Shown here piece after piece: positions 12,089 through 20,004 of a DNA stretch of 59,621 nt. The position numbers were made by a program, and so were the translations under genes. The stretch covers positions 1 to 59,621 of the forward strand of contig PBMX01000005.1 in NCBI GenBank assembly GCA_002722935.1, read 5' to 3'. Position 1 is the stretch's first letter. Each line of letters opens with the position of its first letter. Under the pieces are notes generated by a model. It made no database searches and had not been told where the DNA came from. It saw only the letters and a program-made list of their open reading frames with translations. This stretch comes from Phycisphaerae bacterium. Lineage in GTDB: Bacteria > Planctomycetota > Phycisphaerae > Phycisphaerales > SM1A02.

Positions 12089-13015
12089 TCAGTCGATACC
12101 CAGTCGCCCCGCCAGGTCCCGTACGACATTGCTCATGTCGGCAAGCGCCTTCCCGGTTCGAGCCCCCGCATGCGGAAGCAGTGTCGCGTTGGCCAGGCCC
12201 AGAAGGGGGCAGGTGCCCGGTATCGGTTCCTCTGCATGTACATCCAGAACGGCACGCATCGCCGGGCATGCCTCGAGTCGCTCGGCCAGGGCATTCGCAT
12301 CGATGACAAAGCCCCTGGACGTGTTCACGAGGAGCACGTTCTCCTTCACGATCGACAACTCGGTGGCCCCGAGCAGGTCATGGTTCGCGTCACGACCGTC
12401 TACGTGGATCGAGAGCACGTCGGATGACGAGAGGAGCTCCTCAAGTGGTACCGGGCGAGCACCCTGTCGATCTTCTTCCGGGATATCGAGGAGATCGGTG
12501 TAGATCGTCTCGAACCCGATGGCTCCGGCGACCCTGCCGACCCCCCTGCCGATTCTTCCGTACCCGAGAATCCCGAGGCGAAGAGTGTCCATCTGTCTTG
12601 CCGCATGCCTGCTGGAACGCAGATCCGCCCATGCATCGGCATCGACCGCTTTCTGGATCGGAGTCCTCGGCCTGAGTTCGTTCGTGACAATCGCGATGAC
12701 GTACTCGACGACGGCCTGGGTGTTCGCATCGGGAGTTGAAAGAACCTCGATGTCCCGGTCCCTGCAGGCATCCTGGTCGATGTTGTCCAGGCCGACTCCG
12801 GCACGGGCCACGACCCTCAGGTCGGTCGCACATCGCAACATGGACTCGTCCACTCGTGTCGATGTGCGGACAATCAGACCTGCTGCGGCTGGAAGCAGCC
12901 TGTTGAACTCATCCGTCCCAGGTGAGCAGGCCACGAGTTCGACTCGACGCTCGAGCCATTCCTGCGCCTCGGTCGTGATCGGTTCCGCCAGTATGACGAT
13001 GGGTTTCCCTGCCAT
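12089..13015 (-). CDS. D-2-hydroxyacid dehydrogenase (phosphoglycerate dehydrogenase-like)
   Basis: ARAGVGLDNIDQDACRDRDIEVLSTPDANTQAVVEY; Rossmann motif LGYGRIGRGVGRVA; LLVNTSRGFVID; LLPHAGARTGKA. Confidence 0.9.
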   Translation of the reverse strand: MAGKPIVILAEPITTEAQEWLERRVELVACSPGTDEFNRLLPAAAGLIVRTSTRVDESMLRCATDLRVVARAGVGLDNIDQDACRDRDIEVLSTPDANTQAVVEYVIAIVTNELRPRTPIQKAVDADAWADLRSSRHAARQMDTLRLGILGYGRIGRGVGRVAGAIGFETIYTDLLDIPEEDRQGARPVPLEELLSSSDVLSIHVDGRDANHDLLGATELSIVKENVLLVNTSRGFVIDANALAERLEACPAMRAVLDVHAEEPIPGTCPLLGLANATLLPHAGARTGKALADMSNVVRDLAGRLGID

Positions 13016-13106
13016 GTGTGCATTATTGCAGCATGGCGAACGCAGGGTCCATGGGGCATCTGATAAGATCGGCGGTCCGCACCAGGGGCTTCATGGAGCC
13101 AGTCAC

Positions 13107-13718
13107 GTGTCAACGAATCACGCCCTGATCCTGATTGGATTCCAGAACGACTACTTCGCTCCGAACGGGGTGCTTCGCAACGTCATGGAAAATGGGGACC
13201 GGAACGACCAGGTCGTTTCACGGACGGTGTCCCTCATCAGGTCGCTCATGGATACCTCCGTGACGATGCTTGCCGCACCAATCATCTTTACCGACGACTA
13301 CAAGGAATTGAGGCAGGCAGACGGAATCCTGGCCGCCATCAAGGATTCGGGTGCCTTGCGGGAGGGGCGGGAGGGAGCAGGTGTCATCGATGAACTCCAC
13401 GAGTTCAGTGATCGGATCATCGAGGTTCCCGGCAAGCGTGGCCTCAACGCCTTCTCGAATACCACCCTTGCGCGTGAATTGATCAGCCACGACATCACGG
13501 ATGTGGCCATCGCAGGTGCTGGAACATCGATTTGGGTCGATTCAACCGGACGTACGGCGTACCAGATGGGGTACAGGGTGAACATCCTGGCTGATTGCAT
13601 TTCCGCTCGAACGAGCATGGAACAGGACATATTCTGCTCGAAGGTATTTCCAACCTATGCATCAGTTGTCGATTCGACGGCCTATCTGGAAAGCATCAGG
13701 CGGAACATGACCGGATGA
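13107..13718 (+). CDS. isochorismatase-fold protein, predicted catalytically inactive
   Basis: GTG at 13107: VSTNHALILIGFQNDYFAPNG...; C-terminal AGAGTSIWVDSTGRTAYQMGYRVNILADC aligns with the family G-x-T-x-x-C-V-x-x-T-x-R-x-A-x-x-x-G-Y signature, but Cys is Trp and the IDxQ Asp is Gly. Confidence 0.8.
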   Translation: MSTNHALILIGFQNDYFAPNGVLRNVMENGDRNDQVVSRTVSLIRSLMDTSVTMLAAPIIFTDDYKELRQADGILAAIKDSGALREGREGAGVIDELHEFSDRIIEVPGKRGLNAFSNTTLARELISHDITDVAIAGAGTSIWVDSTGRTAYQMGYRVNILADCISARTSMEQDIFCSKVFPTYASVVDSTAYLESIRRNMTG

Positions 13719-15163
13719 GCAGGCGAACATACAACCCGGAAGAGTTGGCTTCGACGATGCCTCCGGACATGCTTCCGACGCAGTCGGTCAGGCCGCTGAC
13801 GGGTCCTGATGTGTCCTGGCTCCTGGATGCGACGAGGAGAAAGGATTCGGAGTCCCCACTTCCCCCGCTACGACTCGGTGAAGACGAGGTCGATCTCGAC
13901 CTGGTCATCAAGGACATGGTCGGAGAGGGTGGCCTCGGGATGGTCTCCCTTGCGATGCAGTCGTGCCTCAACAGGAACGTTGCCGTCAAGCAGGCCAGGT
14001 CCGATCGCAGGAACACCGATGCCGAGATCCAACTTCGCAAGGAGGCCGAGTTGATGGGACAGCTCGAGCACCCCTCGATTCCGCCCATCCACGTCCTGGG
14101 GAGCGATTCGGAGGGTCACGCCGTCCTTGTCATGAAGTTCGTATCGGGGGATTCATGGGGCGATGTGCTCGACAGGGACATGAAGTTGACGAAGAACCGG
14201 GACGCTGAACGTGTGCACCTGAGAAAGCATCTGGAGATTCTCTGTCGAATCGGAGAAGCCCTCGCCTTCGCCCACGGTCGTCGAATCATCCACAGGGACA
14301 TCAAGCCGGACAACGTGGTCGTCGGAGAGTACGGAGAGGTCTACCTGATCGACTGGGGAATCGCCGCCGAGGTCGGGCAGGATGGTTGCTACAAGCCGAC
14401 CGGGTTCGCGGGAACACCCGCCTACGCAGCCCCGGAAATGCTTGATCGAGATGCAATGCTCGATGAGCGAACCGATGTCTACCTCCTTGGGTCCACCCTC
14501 TACCAGGTGGTGACCGGAGATGCCCCCCACCCGGGAAGCAGCGTGGCCGAAGTGTTCGATCACGTCGTTTCGAATCCGACACCGGACTCGATCCAACAGG
14601 CACCTCTTCCGCTTGCGGAGATCTGCATCAAGTCGATGGCCGAGGATCCTGCCGACCGGTACCAGAGTGTCAGGGAGATGCTCGAGGCGGTTCGTCACTT
14701 CATGGATCACGGCGATACGGCGGAACTCTTTGCCCGGAGCGCCGAGACGATGGTGGCCCTGAAAGCCCTGGTTGATTCACAGAAGGTCGACCCGGATCAG
14801 GTCGACACGCTCGGTCAGCGGTGTCGATACGACCTCGAACGGGTTCACCAGGCGTGGCCTGGAAATGATGATGTCACAACCATGTTGTCCGATTGCCTCC
14901 TGCTGCTCTGCGATCACGCGATCGAACAGAACCGTATCGGGGCCGCTCGAATGCTCCTGACCGAGCATAAGCAGATCGGAAAAGGCGACCCGGCGGACAT
15001 CTACAGGAGGCAGGACAGCATCGAGGATCTCGTGGACCAGATGATTTCCCAGAACGATGAACTTTCGGTCGGAATCCAGGTCTCGCTCGTCGAGCAGATT
15101 TCGGCGCTGTCCGCGGAATACGAGGATCTCAAGAAGGCATTCGACGATCTCAGGGGCGGGTGA
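13715..15163 (+). CDS. serine/threonine protein kinase with helical C-terminal region
   Basis: GEGGLGMVSLA, NVAVKQA, HRDIKPDNVVV, LIDWGIA (DWG in place of DFG), GTPAYAAPEM, ERTDVYLLGSTLYQVVTG; ATGA overlap with the isochorismatase-fold gene. Confidence 0.93.
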   Translation: MSRRTYNPEELASTMPPDMLPTQSVRPLTGPDVSWLLDATRRKDSESPLPPLRLGEDEVDLDLVIKDMVGEGGLGMVSLAMQSCLNRNVAVKQARSDRRNTDAEIQLRKEAELMGQLEHPSIPPIHVLGSDSEGHAVLVMKFVSGDSWGDVLDRDMKLTKNRDAERVHLRKHLEILCRIGEALAFAHGRRIIHRDIKPDNVVVGEYGEVYLIDWGIAAEVGQDGCYKPTGFAGTPAYAAPEMLDRDAMLDERTDVYLLGSTLYQVVTGDAPHPGSSVAEVFDHVVSNPTPDSIQQAPLPLAEICIKSMAEDPADRYQSVREMLEAVRHFMDHGDTAELFARSAETMVALKALVDSQKVDPDQVDTLGQRCRYDLERVHQAWPGNDDVTTMLSDCLLLLCDHAIEQNRIGAARMLLTEHKQIGKGDPADIYRRQDSIEDLVDQMISQNDELSVGIQVSLVEQISALSAEYEDLKKAFDDLRGG

Positions 15164-15181
15164 GAAGTCCGTGAAATGGTG

Positions 15182-16438
15182 TCAGGGGCAACTTCCCCAG
15201 GCACCGATGACCTCGATGAGGTCCAGCACGTCGACGACCGCATCGCCGTTGACATCCGCCATGCAGGATGGCTCGCAGTCGTCACAGGATCCTCCAGCCG
15301 TCCAGATTCCGCCCAGTTCAGCACAGGTGATCTCACTCAGCTGCGAGCAGCCCGTGCCCACGCAGCATGACCCGATTGAGGATGTGCAGGATTCACAGTC
15401 ACTGCCTTCGCCGAGCCAGATGGCGTCTTCCGAACCGACACAATCCTCCTCGACGACCTGACTGCAGTTCTCTCCAAAGCAACAGGCTCCCATCGAAGGT
15501 GACAACAGGGTGGAGTGATAGAAGCCCGCATCAAGATCAAGCACGCCATGGAGGCTGATCGGTGGTTGTGAAAGTCCATACTCCTCGCTGCCCCAGCATG
15601 CAATGGTTTCATCGGATTGAAGCACGAGGCTGTGAAGATGACCCGCCGCCACGACCGTGACGGAGCCCAGTTCGGCGGGTACATCGCATTGCCCACGGTT
15701 GTTTCGACCCCATGCCACGACCGATCCGTCATCGAGAAGTGCCAGAGAATGGTCGCCACCTGCGGAGAGATCGATGACGATGCCGATATCCGCCGGGACG
15801 TCACACTGGCCCATGTCGTTTCGTCCCCACGCCACGACGGTGCCGTCCCCGAGAAGTGCAAGGGAGTGATTGTTTCCGGCTGATACCTGCACAACGGTTG
15901 ACAGGGATGGTGGGCTGGATTGCCCGTAGGTGTTGCTTCCCCAGCAGGTCACGGACCCATCATCGCGAAGAGCGATGGAATGTCGCTCACCGCCGGAGAT
16001 CCCGATCACGTCTCCAAGTGAACCCGGGACATCGCATTGCCCATCGGTGTTCCATCCCCAGCAGACGACTGCTCCCGTCGACTTCAGCGCCATGGTGTGC
16101 CTGGAACCACAGGCTATTTCCACGACTCCGGCGAGGGCCGGCGGTACATCGCATTGCTGCTGGCTGTTGGAGCCCCAGCAGGTGACCCTGCCGTCACCCA
16201 GGAGGGCGGCAGTGTGGTATCCACCCGCCGCAACGGCCTCGACCGGCGGCATGTCCTCGGGCACATCGCACTGGCCATTGTTGTTCCTGCCCCAGCATGA
16301 AACGTCAGCACTCGCCATGGCGGGCGACAGCAGGATGATTACTCCAATGATTGATTGGAGGCGGTGAATTCGACTCATCACGTCCCCTCTTGGATTCCCC
16401 TTCAATCCAAAGAATCCGCCGAATCCGGAGCAAGTCAA
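15182..16438 (-). CDS. secreted RCC1-repeat protein with tandem Cys modules and dockerin-like C-terminus
   Basis: About seven repeats of (S/T/V)xWGxNxxGQCDVP...HSLALLxDGxV; two CC...C...GxxW...C..C modules; terminal ADVNGDAVVDVLDLIEVIGAWG; signal peptide MSRIHRLQSIIGVIILLSPAMASA. Confidence 0.88.
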   Translation of the reverse strand: MTCSGFGGFFGLKGNPRGDVMSRIHRLQSIIGVIILLSPAMASADVSCWGRNNNGQCDVPEDMPPVEAVAAGGYHTAALLGDGRVTCWGSNSQQQCDVPPALAGVVEIACGSRHTMALKSTGAVVCWGWNTDGQCDVPGSLGDVIGISGGERHSIALRDDGSVTCWGSNTYGQSSPPSLSTVVQVSAGNNHSLALLGDGTVVAWGRNDMGQCDVPADIGIVIDLSAGGDHSLALLDDGSVVAWGRNNRGQCDVPAELGSVTVVAAGHLHSLVLQSDETIACWGSEEYGLSQPPISLHGVLDLDAGFYHSTLLSPSMGACCFGENCSQVVEEDCVGSEDAIWLGEGSDCESCTSSIGSCCVGTGCSQLSEITCAELGGIWTAGGSCDDCEPSCMADVNGDAVVDVLDLIEVIGAWGSCP

Positions 16439-16454
16439 ATTAAAGTCGAGTGAA

Positions 16455-18278
16455 TTGGGTTTCCGGTACGACTGGCCTGCTCACATGCTGTTGTTCCTGT
16501 CAATATGGGACCCGAATCGATCCATTCCCCCGGCGAGTTCGGATGCGATCGAGGTGGGTTGCACCCTCCTGGAACCCGCTCCCTGTGTATTCTCTGTCAT
16601 CCCACCCGCGACCTCGACAACCACCGCCGATGCCACGCATGTCATTCCATGGCATTCCGGGGATCTCCATGAGTCCATCGATGGACTGGATGCATCCGAT
16701 CAACATGTTTCATTGATCGGGAGAGGCCGTTCGGCCGTGGTCTGGCGTATCGGTCGTGAAGATGAACAGGCGATTGCAAGAAAGGTCTTCCAGGGAGACC
16801 CGCTTGCCAATGCGCTTCACTGGATCGCCAGTGGTGCGTCGAATCCCTATGGATGGAATACCGATGCCGTCGACGCGGCGGTATGCAGGAGGCGCATTCT
16901 TGGACGACTGGTCAAGGTGTGGCTGGGTGACCGTGTTCGACTTCCGGCACTGTTGGGATCGGGGCAGGAAACGGAAACCGGGCGATGCTGGATCGACATG
17001 GAACTGATCAGGGGGCGCGGCCCACAACTCCGCCATGTCGATCAAGAAGATCAGGGTGCAGAGTCGTTGGAACTCTGGAACGACATCATGAAGCCGCTCC
17101 AGCGGCACCTCGCCTCATCCGGTTTCGACGGCCTCCCCTGGCAGGCTGGACTTGGACAGCCGGTCGCGATGAGCAACTTTCTTCGCGAGGACAACTCCGG
17201 TGGGTCGGGCGCTTCCTGGGTCTGGGTCGACCTGGAATCGGGTATCCCCGCGATTCTTCCGATGAATCCCTGGAGATTGCTCACCTACTACCTTCCCCGT
17301 TCGTTTCGACACGGACACCTCCTGTTCGACGATGTCAATGTCGACAGGCTCGAGTCCTACCTCAGGGATGAAGCCTCCAGGCTTGAAGCGGCCCTTGGCC
17401 GAAGCAGCTATCAGCAACTCCTGGATGACACGAGGCAACTCCGCGCATCCCAGGACCGGTGGCACCGGGCAGGAAGGCTCGAGCGGGGCATCGCGTGCTG
17501 GGTTGCTCGGGGACGGATCACCAATGAGGAGGCCTGCTGGTACCTGGAACGACCTGTTCACTGGATGGGAAGAATGGTTCGCGAGGTGTTCCATCGCGGA
17601 GTGAAGTGCTTCCCGCGTCTCGCTCGCTGGACCTGGTCATGGATCCGTCCGCGAAGACTGTTCCATGCCGCCGTCACATGCAGTCGCTTCATCTCATCCC
17701 AGCAATGGCGTGCACGATTCGCCCGTTCCGTCATCCGCCGGAGGATCAGGGCCTGGAAGCACAGGCGGCAGTTGTCCCCCGAGCAGGCAATGCGACTTTC
17801 GAAGCATGCACGAAGTGACGAGGCGGCCGACTACCTGACGGACTTCGGAATGCATGTGGCGATCAAGATCCCGGTGAAGATCACGGAGTGGGTCATCTTC
17901 CCGGCCCTCTTCGCGGCGGGGATGATCGGTGAACTGACCCTGGTGCTCGGCATCGCGCTCGGGGGCATGATTGCCCGGAGTCTCTACACGCTGTGGCGAA
18001 TGGGGCAGGCGTTCATGCGACGACGGGAACTTCCGTGGGTCGCCCTGGGAGTCGGAGCGCTTCCGATCGTCGGAAATGCCGCCTACCCGGCCCAGGTGCT
18101 CTGGACGAGTGGCCGACGCGACCACGACGTGGCAAGGTTCATTCTCGTGGACATCATTACTTCACTTGGGCGAAAGATGCCGGTGTGGGGTGGGCCGGAC
18201 ACGATGACCGAGCACTGGTTCAACAGGTGTTCAGCCCTGCCGCTTCGTTGGCTGAGCAGGCGAGGATCGGCCGGGTAG
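16455..18278 (+). CDS. kinase-like N-terminal domain fused to a C-terminal membrane domain
   Basis: Gly-rich loop-like SLIGRGRSAVVWRIG, possible Lys in ARKVF, WVWVDLESG resembling a metal-binding Asp motif; hydrophobic VIFPALFAAGMIGELTLVLGIALGGMIA. Confidence 0.6.
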   Translation: MGFRYDWPAHMLLFLSIWDPNRSIPPASSDAIEVGCTLLEPAPCVFSVIPPATSTTTADATHVIPWHSGDLHESIDGLDASDQHVSLIGRGRSAVVWRIGREDEQAIARKVFQGDPLANALHWIASGASNPYGWNTDAVDAAVCRRRILGRLVKVWLGDRVRLPALLGSGQETETGRCWIDMELIRGRGPQLRHVDQEDQGAESLELWNDIMKPLQRHLASSGFDGLPWQAGLGQPVAMSNFLREDNSGGSGASWVWVDLESGIPAILPMNPWRLLTYYLPRSFRHGHLLFDDVNVDRLESYLRDEASRLEAALGRSSYQQLLDDTRQLRASQDRWHRAGRLERGIACWVARGRITNEEACWYLERPVHWMGRMVREVFHRGVKCFPRLARWTWSWIRPRRLFHAAVTCSRFISSQQWRARFARSVIRRRIRAWKHRRQLSPEQAMRLSKHARSDEAADYLTDFGMHVAIKIPVKITEWVIFPALFAAGMIGELTLVLGIALGGMIARSLYTLWRMGQAFMRRRELPWVALGVGALPIVGNAAYPAQVLWTSGRRDHDVARFILVDIITSLGRKMPVWGGPDTMTEHWFNRCSALPLRWLSRRGSAG

Positions 18279-18291
18279 AGCAACTTCCGCG

Positions 18292-20004
18292 TCAGGCGTA
18301 GGAATGAAGTCCGCTGATCGTGAAGTTGATGACGATCCAGTTGAAGAGCATGACGACACACCCGATGACGGCGAGGATCGCGGTCCACAGCCCCTTGTCC
18401 CGGGTCTTCATCCGGACATGGACCAGGATGGCGTAGATCAGGAAGGTATTGAGGGCGAAGACTTCCTTCGGGTCCCAGCCCCAGGGGCGACCCCAGGAGT
18501 GGTCCGCCCAGATGGCGCCCATCACGAGGCCCGCCCACAGCAGGATGAAGGAGATCTCCACGAGGATCATGGTCGTACCGTCGAGCACGGCCCCGAAGCT
18601 CGTCCTGTCATCAAGGAGCGCCGCCTCCTGGCCCCTCCGACGGATGATGAGGGAACCGATGCCGCCTGAACCGACGTGTTCGACGACTCCCCTCGCACCG
18701 TTCATCCAACGCCAGCAACGAAGGAGCAGGTAGAGCCCGGCCGACACGGATGCCAGGAAGATCAGGACATAGGAGAAGATGATGACGTTCGTGTGGATGT
18801 ACAGCCACACGTCGTGCAGCACCGGCATGCGATTCGAGATATGCGGCGAGAGATGCAGCGGGTTGAAACTCGCCGCCATCAGGGCGAACATCGATGCAGT
18901 CGCCGCACCAAGCGCAAAGAGCGTTCGCATCCTCGTTCTTCGCAGCACGATCTCCATGAGAATCGCGAAACAGCCGCCAAACCAGGTCGAGGTCGTCACG
19001 GCTTCGAACATGTTCGTGTTCGGCCATCTTCCCGCCACGTACCACCTGAGCAGCAGCGCCAGGGTCTGCAGGAGGAAGGCGAATCCAAATACGCCAAGCC
19101 CGAGCCAGCGAGCACCCTTCCACCTGTAGACGATGCCCATCAGGAGCAGGATCACCGACAGGAGGTAGATCATCCATACCCAGGTGAAGCTCTTGAGCTT
19201 GAAGTACATGCTCTCGAGTTTCAGTCGTTCTTCCGACGGGTAGTCGATGAAGACCGACCGGCCCATGTTGGGAATCCAGTTGCCCAGATTCTCGACGGCC
19301 CCGTTGATGGCCTGAACATTGCCACTGGACCAGGCGGAGATGAGATCCCGCCATTGGGTGATGTAGGGATCCATGCCGGCTGCGCCTGGATCCGTACGCC
19401 TGAACGCCGCCTCGTACGTATCCATCGTCTGCCACGGATCGTCGAATGACGCGGTCATCGGGGGAATGATGAACAACTGCCGACGAATGACTCCCGGCTC
19501 AAGCAGGCTGAGGGCCGTGGTGATCGCATCGACCGGTCTTGCGAATCGGAGCACGTCCGTCCGCATCGCATCAAGCTGGCGACTGACCCCTGGTTCACGA
19601 AGGAGCGAGGGTCGTGCCAGGCCCGTTTCCATGAATGCCTTCGCCTCGTCGGGCGAGATCGAGCCGCTTTCCATCGCGGCATTGATGATCGCCTGGCGCA
19701 CAAGCTTCTTCTTGACGTAGATGACGGGCACATCCTCGTAGGCGCCCGGTCGGAAGGCGATGTCCAGGCACGTGTAGACCTCCGATTGCCCGTTGACGAG
19801 TCTCGGTCCGGTCACGTGCTGCATGAGAGACCTGGCGAAGGACTGGAACGACTTGAGCCTCCCGTCCTGCCAGACAGCCACCTTGTCCAGCGGCGAAAGA
19901 TCGACCTCCTGTTGGGTCGTGTCGACCACGACAGGGGGTGGGGAAGCCTGCACGGACGTGTGCAGGAAGATGCAGAGGATCATGGAAAGCAGCAGGCGCA
20001 TCAT
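18292..20004 (-). CDS. ccsA: cytochrome c biogenesis protein CcsA/ResC-like
   Basis: Multi-TM C-terminal half with GAIWADHSWGRPWGWDPKEVFALNTFLIYAI (tryptophan-rich heme motif) and terminal GLHSYA; long N-terminal extension. Confidence 0.92.
   Translation of the reverse strand: MMRLLLSMILCIFLHTSVQASPPPVVVDTTQQEVDLSPLDKVAVWQDGRLKSFQSFARSLMQHVTGPRLVNGQSEVYTCLDIAFRPGAYEDVPVIYVKKKLVRQAIINAAMESGSISPDEAKAFMETGLARPSLLREPGVSRQLDAMRTDVLRFARPVDAITTALSLLEPGVIRRQLFIIPPMTASFDDPWQTMDTYEAAFRRTDPGAAGMDPYITQWRDLISAWSSGNVQAINGAVENLGNWIPNMGRSVFIDYPSEERLKLESMYFKLKSFTWVWMIYLLSVILLLMGIVYRWKGARWLGLGVFGFAFLLQTLALLLRWYVAGRWPNTNMFEAVTTSTWFGGCFAILMEIVLRRTRMRTLFALGAATASMFALMAASFNPLHLSPHISNRMPVLHDVWLYIHTNVIIFSYVLIFLASVSAGLYLLLRCWRWMNGARGVVEHVGSGGIGSLIIRRRGQEAALLDDRTSFGAVLDGTTMILVEISFILLWAGLVMGAIWADHSWGRPWGWDPKEVFALNTFLIYAILVHVRMKTRDKGLWTAILAVIGCVVMLFNWIVINFTISGLHSYA

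Noticed and set aside
12519-13106. N-terminal extension of the isochorismatase-fold ORF
   Set aside because: Antisense to the hydroxyacid dehydrogenase; homology-like sequence begins at the GTG at 13107.
18676-19449. 257-aa plus-strand ORF opposite ccsA
   Set aside because: Charged, His/Gln-rich composition typical of a shadow frame; ccsA is the real gene.
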